Assembly (NCBI GenBank): GCA_002173095.1
Contig: NHBK01000008.1
Span: 186,001-250,000, forward strand
Direction: 5' to 3'
DNA: 64,000 nucleotides
Source of the DNA: Hyphomonadaceae bacterium TMED5
GTDB taxonomy: Bacteria; Pseudomonadota; Alphaproteobacteria; Caulobacterales; Hyphomonadaceae
A program made the position numbers and the translations under genes. Numbering within the stretch: the stretch's first letter is position 1; each line of letters begins with the position of its first letter. Shown in pieces: positions 43,730-52,391 of the stretch. The notes beneath the pieces were generated by a model, which was given only the letters and a program-made list of their open reading frames with translations, did not search any database and had not been told where the DNA came from.

Positions 43730-44704
43730 TTAAGACAGGCCTGCTTTCAGCAGCATATGCATGTGAATAAGGCCAACCGGCACACCATTCTGATCACATA
43801 CGAAGACCTGCGTCAGCTTACGCTCACCTGCCGTCATTGTGCGCAGCACATCTGCAGCAAGCTGCAGCTGACCCGCAACAATCGGGTCTTTTGTCATAAT
43901 GTCATCGACAGGTTTTGAGGTCAGGTCGGTCGCAAGGTGACGACGCAAATCCCCATCGGTGATGATACCCGCCAGCGTTCCATCTTCATTGGTAATACCA
44001 ACGCAGCCAAAGCCTTTATCGCTCATCTCAGCCACAGCTTCACTCACCAGCGTTCCGCTGGCCGCGAGTGGTAATGCACTGCCTTTTGCCATCAGCTCTG
44101 CAGCACTGATCAGCGCCGCGCCAAGCGCGCCGCCTGGGTGGAATTGCTTGAAGTCCTTTGCCGTAAAGCCTCGGCGCTCAATCAGCGCAACAGCAACCGC
44201 GTCCCCATAGGCCATCATGAGCGTTGTGGAGGTCGTGGGTGCGCGCGTCTCACCGCAGGCTTCTTCCGCATTCGGGACGAGCAAAAGATGATCAGCGTTT
44301 CGAGCCAGTGTTGAGTCCGGATTGGTCGTCATGGCGATAAGCGGCACAGAAAAGCGACGGCAATATGCGATCACATCGCTTAGTTCTTTGGTCTCTCCGG
44401 ATTTGGAAAGCGCAAGAACCGCGTCCTGATCAGAGATCATGCCAAGATCGCCATGACTGGCTTCGGCTGGGTGTACGAAATAGGCCGGCGTACCTGTAGA
44501 TGCCAGTGTCGCAGCGATCTTGCGCGCCACATGACCGGACTTGCCAACGCCAGCACATGCCAACCGCCCATTCAGGCCGCTCAACAGATCAACAACTTTT
44601 GCGGCACTTTCATCGAGCGCCTCTTCCAGAGCAAGCATGCCATCGCGCTCAACGGCGATGGTGCGCTTCATGGCTTCGAGCGTGCGGACTTCAATATCTG
44701 ACAT
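43730..44704 (-). CDS. kdsD: Arabinose-5-phosphate isomerase (KpsF/KdsD/GutQ)
   Basis: A 324-residue SIS-plus-two-CBS protein converting ribulose-5-phosphate to arabinose-5-phosphate, the KDO precursor. The SIS domain shows GVGKSGHVARK, HPAEASHGDLGM, LSKSGETKE and FHPGGALGA with the catalytic residues. Two CBS domains span about 205-324 (GCVGITNEDGTLAGIITDGD). No KDO synthesis genes are adjacent. Here it is surrounded by sugar activation genes, so it may be a pathway-specific paralogue (KpsF type) and not the housekeeping KdsD. It is the third gene of a minus-strand run beginning at 46159. Confidence 0.9.
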   Translation of the reverse strand: MSDIEVRTLEAMKRTIAVERDGMLALEEALDESAAKVVDLLSGLNGRLACAGVGKSGHVARKIAATLASTGTPAYFVHPAEASHGDLGMISDQDAVLALSKSGETKELSDVIAYCRRFSVPLIAMTTNPDSTLARNADHLLLVPNAEEACGETRAPTTSTTLMMAYGDAVAVALIERRGFTAKDFKQFHPGGALGAALISAAELMAKGSALPLAASGTLVSEAVAEMSDKGFGCVGITNEDGTLAGIITDGDLRRHLATDLTSKPVDDIMTKDPIVAGQLQLAADVLRTMTAGERKLTQVFVCDQNGVPVGLIHMHMLLKAGLS

Positions 44705-44741
44705 AACTGACTTTCGTTTTTATTCTTGCGTGCGCAGATAA

Positions 44742-45356
44742 TTATTCAGGTTTCATATTCCAGAAGCGCGGGATGAACGCGCCGTCAATATAGTCTGCGC
44801 AGCACATATGTCCCGTTTTCACCTTAGCAGATGGTGCATCCTCTGCCGAACCATAGATTGCAGCATGGAAATAGCGCAGCGTACCGTTTGATGTGATGAG
44901 GAAAACGAGTTCCTCGGAACCGCTAACAATTTCGCCTAACACCGCTTCGGCATTCGCCTTAAGAACGTCTGGCGTTGGAGACCAGTCAGCGCTTTCCGGC
45001 ACAATGGTGCGCTCGCGCCAGTCATCAATCACCTCGGCGCCATACAAAGCTTCAATTTCTGCATCGCTTTTACCGCCCCAACTGCCGTAATCGATTTCTT
45101 TCAGGCGATCATCAATCTCGATATTGCCTGCAAAGTTGGTGAGCTCGGCCACAATGTCTGCGCCTTCGAGTGTGCGCTTCAAAGGCCCGGAGATTATCCG
45201 GTCAGGCATCAGGCCTTCCGATTTCAGATATGCACCGACGGCAGCAGACTGCTCGCAGCCCTTTTCAACAAGCGGTAGGTCTTCTTTTGCCCCGACCCAG
45301 ACAGGTGTATCGCCCGGACCAAACGTATTGCCGTGTCTTGCCAGAATAATCTTCAT
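44742..45356 (-). CDS. Histidine-phosphatase-family protein with altered second His
   Basis: A 204-residue phosphoglycerate-mutase-like phosphatase. The phosphoacceptor histidine is in ILARHGNTF, the arginine in SGPLKRTLE and the acid in RLKEIDYGSWGG. The second active-site histidine of the superfamily (usually SHGG) is asparagine here (TSNGTLRYF), which may alter activity or substrate. The start ATG 45356 overlaps the upstream stop as ATGA, so it is translationally coupled to the nucleotidyltransferase. By context it probably dephosphorylates a sugar phosphate. Confidence 0.85.
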   Translation of the reverse strand: MKIILARHGNTFGPGDTPVWVGAKEDLPLVEKGCEQSAAVGAYLKSEGLMPDRIISGPLKRTLEGADIVAELTNFAGNIEIDDRLKEIDYGSWGGKSDAEIEALYGAEVIDDWRERTIVPESADWSPTPDVLKANAEAVLGEIVSGSEELVFLITSNGTLRYFHAAIYGSAEDAPSAKVKTGHMCCADYIDGAFIPRFWNMKPE

Positions 45357-46159
45357 GTCTCTGAGCATCCGTTTTCAAGGGCTTCCACCACACGCCGATA
45401 GGTGTCGCGACGGCCAACATCGACCCAGCGGTCAGATACACCCATGGACTGCACATTCATTCCTGCTTCGATGGCGCGTTGGATCAGGTCCGGCATGTCG
45501 ACCTGCTCACCCTTATCAATCAGATCAATAAGTTTTGGAGAAACCGCATACATGCCAGCACTAATGGTGACGGATTGGGTAGGCTTTTCAACGACGCTTT
45601 TGACGGTCTCACCATCGGTCTCAACCACGCCATAAGGCACCTGAAATTCGGCCTGACGCGTGCACATGGTGACGGCGCTGTCTGCTGAATGGAAGGCCAG
45701 CACTTTGCGATAATCAAGGTCTGTCAGAAGGTCAGCATTGGCGACGATGAATGGCAGGTCTGGCCGCTCTTCCAGATAGGCAAGACCGCCGCCCGTGCCC
45801 AGACGATGAGGTTCTTCAATATAGCTGATATCCACGCCCCATTTGGAGCCATCGCCGAAATACTCAGAAATCTGAACGGACATGTGACGCACCGCAAAAA
45901 CGAAGCGACAAAACCCTTGCCCGATCATCTGCGCCATAATGTGCTCAAGGATAGGCCGCGAGCGGATCGGCAGCATAGGCTTTGGAATTTGCTTCGTCAG
46001 AGGCATCATCCGCATGCCAAATCCGCCAGCCATAATCACGATGAGTTCAGAACGCTTTGTTTCAGGCAGCTGAACACCCGCCGTACGATCGATCAGATCG
46101 GAGATATCAATATCCTGCCCGGGGATGTGGTATGAATGTGCCTCTGATGGGCTCGACAT
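45353..46159 (-). CDS. Sugar-phosphate nucleotidyltransferase
   Basis: A 268-residue NTP-transferase-fold protein that would couple a sugar-1-phosphate to an NTP. The signature IVIMAGGFGMRMMPLTKQIPK is split here as IVIMAGGFGMR followed by IPKPMLPI; DADL-type metal binding appears as VANADLLTDLDY, and the sugar-site region is VVEKPTQSVTISAGMYA. Relatives often carry two CBS domains before the catalytic domain; here only about 40 unrelated residues precede it. The start ATG 46159 follows GGAG by ten bases. It heads the minus-strand run with the phosphatase and KpsF. Confidence 0.86.
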   Translation of the reverse strand: MSSPSEAHSYHIPGQDIDISDLIDRTAGVQLPETKRSELIVIMAGGFGMRMMPLTKQIPKPMLPIRSRPILEHIMAQMIGQGFCRFVFAVRHMSVQISEYFGDGSKWGVDISYIEEPHRLGTGGGLAYLEERPDLPFIVANADLLTDLDYRKVLAFHSADSAVTMCTRQAEFQVPYGVVETDGETVKSVVEKPTQSVTISAGMYAVSPKLIDLIDKGEQVDMPDLIQRAIEAGMNVQSMGVSDRWVDVGRRDTYRRVVEALENGCSET

Positions 46160-46268
46160 GTTTCGACCACTCCACTCCTGAACGCTAAATAACGCTTTTG
46201 GCTGGCACCGCCGCGAAAGGCAAGGATAGCGCACCAGACTTTTTAAACTCTCTTGAAAATATAGGGCA

Positions 46269-47543
46269 ATGCAGGTTCATATCGGGAAACCGAAAGGCTT
46301 TTCCTTGACCCTGCGCCCTACCGACCTTCTCACAAAGCGAACGCATTCCCTTCTTCGTCAGGATATGACGAGCAATGTTGTTGCGCTGACCTCTGCGCTT
46401 ACCGGAAAGTCCTGCCTGGTTATTGGCGGTGCGGGTTCAATCGGAAGTGAGACCCTTGCACTTCTCAGCGGCTACCCTCTGTCCTGCTTACTGGTTGTAG
46501 ATCAGGATGAGAACGGTCTGGCCCGCCTCATGCGACGGTTGCGCGGCGCTCCAGAGACACCGGCCGTATCGGACATTGAAACCCTGCCTATGGATTATGG
46601 CTCTGCTGCCTTTCAGGCGGGTCTCAAGCAGCGCGGACCATTTGACTTTGTGCTGAACTTCGCAGCGCTTAAGCATGTCCGCTCAGAAAAGCAGCCCCTG
46701 TCCATCTTCAACATGATGGATACCAACATTCTGAAACAGGCACGGCTTCTGGAAACTCTGAACACCCTTAGCCCCGACTATCGGTATTTCAGCGTTTCAA
46801 CGGATAAAGCCGCCAATCCGGTATCTTTTATGGGCGCGACGAAACGGGTCATGGAACATGTCATGTTCCTGACAGCACGAACCGTTAGCCATATTCCGAA
46901 TGTGAGCTCTGCCCGCTTTGCCAATGTCGCCTATTCTCAGGGCTCTCTTCTGGAAAGCTTCATCACGCGGCTCGAAAATGACACGCCGCTGGCTGCACCG
47001 CTGGGGATTGAGCGTTTCTTCTTTACGCTTCAGGAAGCGGGCGAGTTTTGCCTCCTATCCGGCGTGCTTGGCGAACCAGATACGATTTATGTTCCGAGCC
47101 TCTCGCCTGAAGAGCATCTTGTCAGCATGGAAGACGCGGCTATCGGCTTTCTGCGCGCCAATGGATATGAACCGCGCCATTATCCACTCGAACAACAGGC
47201 TTCTGCCTTCAAAGACCTTCCAGACCTGAAAAAACAGGGGCTTTGGCCGGTCATCCTTACGCCTGCAAATACCGCGGGCGAGAAGCCCTATGAAGAGTTT
47301 GTCGGCGAAACAGAAACGGCCTCTACCGGTAAATTTAGCGCACTTCTGGACGTTGCATATGACGCGTCGCTTTCAAAAGAAAAGCTGGCCGCATTTCTGG
47401 GCCAGCTTCAGACATTCAGTCTATCTCCCGATGCACTTTGCGAGCTGACCATGGATGAACTGAAAGACTGGATTTCCGATCTGGAACCGAGCTTTCAATC
47501 CAGCCATATCGCTGCTTCCGCAAAGCTGGACGACAGGATTTAG
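46269..47543 (+). CDS. CapD-like nucleotide-sugar dehydratase/epimerase
   Basis: A 424-residue soluble extended-SDR protein. Rossmann motif VIGGAGSIGSET near residue 55, NFAALKHVRSEK, and STDKAANPVSFMGATKR with the FlaA1/WbpM-type MxxxK in place of YxxxK mark it as a polysaccharide-biosynthesis dehydratase-like enzyme. It lacks the membrane domain of full CapD. The start ATG 46269 is used because family members carry a similar N-terminal arm before the Rossmann fold; ATG 46365 is an alternative. It is divergent from the nucleotidyltransferase and convergent with the aminotransferase, whose stop overlaps. Confidence 0.82.
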   Translation: MQVHIGKPKGFSLTLRPTDLLTKRTHSLLRQDMTSNVVALTSALTGKSCLVIGGAGSIGSETLALLSGYPLSCLLVVDQDENGLARLMRRLRGAPETPAVSDIETLPMDYGSAAFQAGLKQRGPFDFVLNFAALKHVRSEKQPLSIFNMMDTNILKQARLLETLNTLSPDYRYFSVSTDKAANPVSFMGATKRVMEHVMFLTARTVSHIPNVSSARFANVAYSQGSLLESFITRLENDTPLAAPLGIERFFFTLQEAGEFCLLSGVLGEPDTIYVPSLSPEEHLVSMEDAAIGFLRANGYEPRHYPLEQQASAFKDLPDLKKQGLWPVILTPANTAGEKPYEEFVGETETASTGKFSALLDVAYDASLSKEKLAAFLGQLQTFSLSPDALCELTMDELKDWISDLEPSFQSSHIAASAKLDDRI

Positions 47544-48694
47544 CCGTTAAACGACCGGATCGCTTCGATAATTTTGTCCTGATCTTCTTCACTGAGATAT
47601 GGGTGCATTGGCAGCGCCAGAACCGTCTCGCGAATGGCTTCCGTCACTTTCAGATCACCTGCACCGGCTGTGTAGCGCGCATAGGCACCATTCATGTGCA
47701 TTGGAACCGGATAATAGACGGCCGTCGGCACGCCCGCTGCCTTCAGATGCGCCTGCAAGCCGTCGCGATTTTCATGTTCGATTACATACTGCGCCCAAAC
47801 CGAAACAATGCCTTCAGGCACGCCTGGCACCGCCAGAACATGGTCTTTCAGACCTTCTGCATAACGGTCTGCGATGCGATTGCGCGCTTCGATTTCGTCC
47901 GCAAAGATTTTCAGTTTCTCAATCAGGATCGCCGCCTGCATTGTATCGAGGCGTGAATTCATACCGATACGCATATTGAAGTATTTCGGGTCGTGTTCGA
48001 ACTCCTGCCCCTGAAGGTCTGAAGCTGTCACCTTGCCGTGCACGCGAATGGAATCCATCAGTTCGGCAAGCGTGTCATCATTCGTCAGAACGGCACCGCC
48101 ATCGCCATAACAGCCGAGCGGCTTGGCAGGGAAAAAGCTCGTCGTGACAACGTCAGCCCACTCACCCGGATGTTTGCCATCTAATGTGGTGCCATACCCC
48201 TGAGCGCTGTCCGAAATGAGCTTCAGGCCATACTTGTCTGCGATCTCGCGGATCTTCGGATAGTCAGCAGACTGACCGAACAGATCGACCGCGATAATCA
48301 CTTTCGGCGTGAGGCGACCTTCAGCGATCACCGCTTCAATACACGCGACCAGATGATCAACATCCATATTGTAGGTTTCGCGTTTCACATCGACGAAAAC
48401 CGGGTCCGCGCCAAGCCATGGCACAACTTCGGCGGTCGCGCAGAAGGTAAAGCTTGGGCAGAACACAGCATCACCCGGCTTCAGGCCCCAGGCCATAAGC
48501 GGAAGAGCGAGCGCTTCGGTGCCGTTTGCACAGCCCAGCGCATGTTTCGTACCAGAGAATTCAGCCAGCTGCGCTTCAAACTCGCGGACTTCCGGCCCCA
48601 TCACATACATGCCGTGTTGCAGTACTTTTGCGACGGCTTCGTTGACTTCGGTTTCGATCCGCGCGCGCTGCGCATGAAGGTCGATGAATTGCAT
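47540..48694 (-). CDS. DegT/DnrJ/EryC1 sugar aminotransferase
   Basis: A 384-residue PLP enzyme that transfers an amino group to a keto-sugar nucleotide. MQFIDLHAQRARIE is a typical N-terminus. CANGTEALALPLMAWGL binds PLP phosphate, ISDSAQGYG holds the acid, and SFFPAKPLGCYGDGGAV holds the PLP lysine. Together with the dehydratase next door it could make a 4-amino-4,6-dideoxy sugar nucleotide. The start ATG 48694 follows GGAG; the frame stays open for 22 codons upstream. Its stop overlaps the convergent dehydratase stop. Confidence 0.9.
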   Translation of the reverse strand: MQFIDLHAQRARIETEVNEAVAKVLQHGMYVMGPEVREFEAQLAEFSGTKHALGCANGTEALALPLMAWGLKPGDAVFCPSFTFCATAEVVPWLGADPVFVDVKRETYNMDVDHLVACIEAVIAEGRLTPKVIIAVDLFGQSADYPKIREIADKYGLKLISDSAQGYGTTLDGKHPGEWADVVTTSFFPAKPLGCYGDGGAVLTNDDTLAELMDSIRVHGKVTASDLQGQEFEHDPKYFNMRIGMNSRLDTMQAAILIEKLKIFADEIEARNRIADRYAEGLKDHVLAVPGVPEGIVSVWAQYVIEHENRDGLQAHLKAAGVPTAVYYPVPMHMNGAYARYTAGAGDLKVTEAIRETVLALPMHPYLSEEDQDKIIEAIRSFNG

Positions 48695-48812
48695 GTAAAT
48701 TACTCCGGAACAAACGTCAGAACTGCCCTCTAACGATGTTTCGCGAAGACTTCCAAACACAAACCATTCAGAAGTGTTTCAATACACTGAGCCGCTCAGG
48801 CCGCCCGCCCCC

Positions 48813-50210
48813 TCAGGTGGAGGGTTCAAGGCTGCCCAAAGGCACGTCTGGATGCTCATGCTTTTCCTCCAGATTACCCTGCTGTTTGAGCTTCTCCAGA
48901 ATTTCAGCATGCCGTTCCGCCGTCAGCGGGTGGTTACGGATCACGAGCGCGACAATACCGCCAAGGATCGCAGGCACCAGAATATAGAGTGCCGTGAGCG
49001 CCCATAGCGCTGTTGAAGTGTTCTCACCAGACATCGCATCAAACTGAAAGAAGCCGAGGATCATGAAAGAAAAACCGGGCGCAATCGCTAGGCCAACCTT
49101 GTTCGTCCCTGTGAAGAGCGCAGACAGAATACCCGTCTGATCGATACCAGAGCGCAGCAGCTCCTCATCACCTGCATCCGCTAGCATAGAGCGCAGCAAA
49201 AGAGGCCCGGCAGACAGCGTAAGCCCCGCAAGGAAGAGGATAAGGACGTTCAGAAGCATAATGGCTGGTGTCAGCTGAATCACGATCAGAGACAGCGCAT
49301 AGAATGTGAAGGCAACAGCCGCCGCTTTGTGCTTACCCATCTTGGTCGTGAGATAGGTCCAGATCGGTGTACCGCACAGCGAACCGCACAGATTGATGAA
49401 TAGCAGGATTACGATATCCAGCTGCGCAAAGCCCTTCACAAAACCAAAATAGAAGAAAAATAGCGCGCTATTCATGCCGAGCGCTGTACCAATAAAGAGG
49501 TCGGCCACCAGCAAACGTGCAATCGTTGGGCGGATCATCAGGCCCAGATACTCACGCACGCTCGTGGATTGTCGGTCGCTTGCGGCTTTTGGTTCTGGAA
49601 CGAAGGCCAAAGCAATGGCTGCACCAAGAATGGTGGAGGCAGCAATGAAGATACCCATGGATTGGATAGCCACCACATGAGGCTGACCAAAAACGCCTTC
49701 CACAAGAATAGGCAATCCTAAAACCGCAATCATGCCGATCAGGTTTCCAGCCTGCCAGAAGCCGAAGACACGCGACCGTTCTGAATAGTCGTTTGAGAGC
49801 GACATGCCCCAGGACAGGTGAGAAAGATAGCAGAATGAATAGGCCAGATAGGCAACAGACAGCCAGACTGTCAGGAAGGTCAGGTCAGCCGACTCTCCCG
49901 GATTGAAAAGCATATAGGCCGACACCGCCATGGGCAGTGTGCCACCGACCAGCCAGGGACGAAAACGCCCAAACCGCGTGCGATTACGGTCCATCAGTGA
50001 GCCAGCAACAGGGTCGAGCGCAATATCTGCAAGCCGCACAATCAGGAAGATGGTTCCGATTAGTGTAAGCGAGAGACCAAACTCCGTCGCGTAATAGGTT
50101 GGCAAATAGGCCACCATTGGAATGCCAATGGCCGCAATAGGAATAGACGGTGCAGCGTACGCTCCGAGCTTCCAGGATGGATAAATCCCTTTTTGCGCGC
50201 TCTCGCTCAT
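48813..50210 (-). CDS. GPH/MFS-type cation symporter
   Basis: A 465-residue transporter with about twelve membrane helices. LADIALDPVAGSLMDRNRTRFGRFRPWL is the cytoplasmic loop of the glycoside-pentoside-hexuronide:cation symporter branch (DPxxGxxxDRxxxRxGRxRP; here DPVAGSLMDRNRTRFGRFR). It would bring a small solute across the inner membrane. The gene begins inside the eutC stop (ATGA overlap), so it is the last gene of the ethanolamine-lyase operon. Its substrate may be the product released in the periplasm or ethanolamine-like, not a sugar; this is inference. Confidence 0.85.
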   Translation of the reverse strand: MSESAQKGIYPSWKLGAYAAPSIPIAAIGIPMVAYLPTYYATEFGLSLTLIGTIFLIVRLADIALDPVAGSLMDRNRTRFGRFRPWLVGGTLPMAVSAYMLFNPGESADLTFLTVWLSVAYLAYSFCYLSHLSWGMSLSNDYSERSRVFGFWQAGNLIGMIAVLGLPILVEGVFGQPHVVAIQSMGIFIAASTILGAAIALAFVPEPKAASDRQSTSVREYLGLMIRPTIARLLVADLFIGTALGMNSALFFFYFGFVKGFAQLDIVILLFINLCGSLCGTPIWTYLTTKMGKHKAAAVAFTFYALSLIVIQLTPAIMLLNVLILFLAGLTLSAGPLLLRSMLADAGDEELLRSGIDQTGILSALFTGTNKVGLAIAPGFSFMILGFFQFDAMSGENTSTALWALTALYILVPAILGGIVALVIRNHPLTAERHAEILEKLKQQGNLEEKHEHPDVPLGSLEPST

Positions 50211-50989
50211 TCGCCTTCTCCTGTAATCTGGTTCGGAGCAGAACTCGCTCCTTTCAAGGCCACTTCATCAGCAAAGCGGTCTTTCAGCCCGACACCTGTC
50301 AGGCTCAATTCTTTTGCGCGATTGACGATCCAGGCGATGTTCGCCGCGCCAAGCTCCAGCGAAAGGCCACCCGGTTCGCGAATATTGGAAATACAGTTGC
50401 GCTCGCTATCAGCGCGGCCTGATTTCGGCTTCCACGTAATGTACGCACCAACACTGTCAGCTGCGCTAAGGCCCGGTCGCTCGCCAATCAGAACCACCAC
50501 AACGTCCGCGCCCAGCTGCTCACCAATTTCATCACCAAGGGCGACACGAGATTGTTCAGCGATGACAAAATCGCAGATCGTCCATTTGTCAGACAGTTGC
50601 GCTTTCAGAGCGTTCGCGATCTTCGCTCCATGATCCTGAATAGCAGTTGCCGAAAGGCCATCAGCCAACACAATGGCGAGCTCTTTGCGTTCGTTTCCCA
50701 ATACGCAATCTGGTGAAAGCTTTCGGCCCGAGGTCGGATTCTGCAGAAAGGCAGCCCGATCACACGCACGACTAAAAACATGATGCGCAGGACCATCGAG
50801 TTCGGCTTTGAGCTTTTCAACATCCAGAGCGGAATGAACCGCATCACGGGCTCTCGCATGGGATAAGAGAAAGTCCAGCATAGCCCCTGTCGGCATGGCC
50901 TGCCCGGCCCGGCCTAACCCGATACGGGCAGACGTCACATCACGCCAGCGCGCGAAAAAATCTGGAGTTTTAGAGTTCTCATGCGCCAT
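50207..50989 (-). CDS. eutC: Ethanolamine ammonia-lyase small subunit
   Basis: A 260-residue EutC, the beta subunit of the adenosylcobalamin-dependent enzyme converting ethanolamine to acetaldehyde and ammonia. ARIGLGRAGQAMPTGAMLDF, VLADGLSATAIQDH, IGERPGLSAADSVGAYITW and RNCISNIREPGG are family blocks. The start ATG 50989 lies inside the end of eutB (11-base overlap) with GGGAG eight bases ahead; ATG 50995 has its site too close. It lacks the N-terminal extension that targets EutC to microcompartments in enteric bacteria. Confidence 0.94.
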   Translation of the reverse strand: MAHENSKTPDFFARWRDVTSARIGLGRAGQAMPTGAMLDFLLSHARARDAVHSALDVEKLKAELDGPAHHVFSRACDRAAFLQNPTSGRKLSPDCVLGNERKELAIVLADGLSATAIQDHGAKIANALKAQLSDKWTICDFVIAEQSRVALGDEIGEQLGADVVVVLIGERPGLSAADSVGAYITWKPKSGRADSERNCISNIREPGGLSLELGAANIAWIVNRAKELSLTGVGLKDRFADEVALKGASSAPNQITGEGE

Positions 50990-52376
50990 CGGCATATCTC
51001 CCGATGAGCGCGCGGGCCGCGCCGGACCCGATAACATCTGGCACTCGGCCATCCAGCCCCATCAGGCCCACATTTGCGAGCCATTCGTCAAACTCTGGCG
51101 CGGGTCGCAGACCGAGAACTTCACGCACATAGAGCGCGTCATGAAAGCTCGTGCTTTGATAGTTCAGCATGATGTCATCAGCGCCCGGAACGCCCATGAC
51201 GAAATTCACGCCGGCTGTACCGAGCAAGGTGATCAGAACATCCATATCATCCTGATCGGCTTCGGCGTGATTGGTGTAGCAGACGTCCACGCCCATAGGC
51301 ACGCCCATCAACTTGCCGCAGAAATGATCTTCCAAACCGGCGCGAATGATCTGCTTTCCGTCATAAAGGTATTCTGGGCCGATAAAGCCGACCACAGTAT
51401 TCACCAGAAACGGATCAAACGCTCGCGCTACAGCATAGCAGCGAGCCTCAAGCGTCTGCTGATCTATGCCATGATGGGCATCCGCAGAGAGTTCTGCGCC
51501 CTGCCCGGTTTCAAAATACATGACCGAATCCGACGTCGGATTTCGGTTCAGGGAGAGCGTCGCCTCCCGCCCCTCTTTCAAAATTGAAAGATCGATCCCA
51601 AAGCCCTTATTGGCCGCTTCTGTGCCGGCTATGGACTGAAACGCCAGATCAACGGGCGCCTTCTTTTCCACCAGCTCAATCGTGTTGGTGATATGGGTCA
51701 GAACGCAGCTTTGTGTCGGAATATTCAGCGACAACCGTGCACGCTCAATCAAATCCAGCAATTCGCCCGCACGGGTCACATTGTCCGAAGCTGGATTGAT
51801 CCCAATCATCGCATCGCCGCTTGCCAGCAGAAGCCCGTCCAACATGGATGCGGCAATGCCCTCTGGATCATCGGTCGGATGGTTTGGCTGCAGTCGCACG
51901 GACAAATGACCCGGCAGACCAACGGTTGTTCGGAATGTTTTGACGACCGGACACTTTTTCGCGACAGCGATCAGGTCCTGATTGCGCATCAGCTTACAGA
52001 CGGCGGCGGCCATTTCCGGCGTTATCGCGGGCGCGACGGCGCGGATCTTTTCCGGCGATGTCTCATTGCTGAGGAGCCATTCGCGAAACTCACCAACGGT
52101 GAGCGACGAAATGGGTTTAAAAGCTGTCTCGTCGAACGTGTCGACGATCAGCCGGGTAACTTCATCATCCTCGTAAGGAATGACCAGCTCTTCTGTGAAA
52201 ACGCTGAGAGGAAGGTCTGCCAACACAAAGCGTGCAGCCATCCTCTCAATATCGCTTTCAGCGGCAACACCTGCCAGCTGGTCGCCAGAGCGAGCCGGGC
52301 TCGCTTTGGCAAGAAGAGCGCCTAACGTGTCAAATTGATATCGTGTTCCTGCAATATCGGTTCTGTATACCGTCAT
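50979..52376 (-). CDS. eutB: Ethanolamine ammonia-lyase large subunit
   Basis: A 465-residue EutB, the catalytic alpha subunit. Conserved parts include the N-terminal KASPARSGDQLAGVAA, SVRLQPNHPTDDPEGI, DAMIGINPASDN, YFETGQGAELSADAHHG and MGVPMGVDVCYTNHAEADQDD. It needs adenosylcobalamin. No eutA reactivase, aldehyde dehydrogenase or shell-protein genes are nearby, so acetaldehyde must be handled by enzymes encoded elsewhere. It begins 15 bases after the TonB-receptor stop and overlaps eutC. Confidence 0.95.
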   Translation of the reverse strand: MTVYRTDIAGTRYQFDTLGALLAKASPARSGDQLAGVAAESDIERMAARFVLADLPLSVFTEELVIPYEDDEVTRLIVDTFDETAFKPISSLTVGEFREWLLSNETSPEKIRAVAPAITPEMAAAVCKLMRNQDLIAVAKKCPVVKTFRTTVGLPGHLSVRLQPNHPTDDPEGIAASMLDGLLLASGDAMIGINPASDNVTRAGELLDLIERARLSLNIPTQSCVLTHITNTIELVEKKAPVDLAFQSIAGTEAANKGFGIDLSILKEGREATLSLNRNPTSDSVMYFETGQGAELSADAHHGIDQQTLEARCYAVARAFDPFLVNTVVGFIGPEYLYDGKQIIRAGLEDHFCGKLMGVPMGVDVCYTNHAEADQDDMDVLITLLGTAGVNFVMGVPGADDIMLNYQSTSFHDALYVREVLGLRPAPEFDEWLANVGLMGLDGRVPDVIGSGAARALIGRYADGA

Positions 52377-52391
52377 GGCGCGCTTTCCGGT

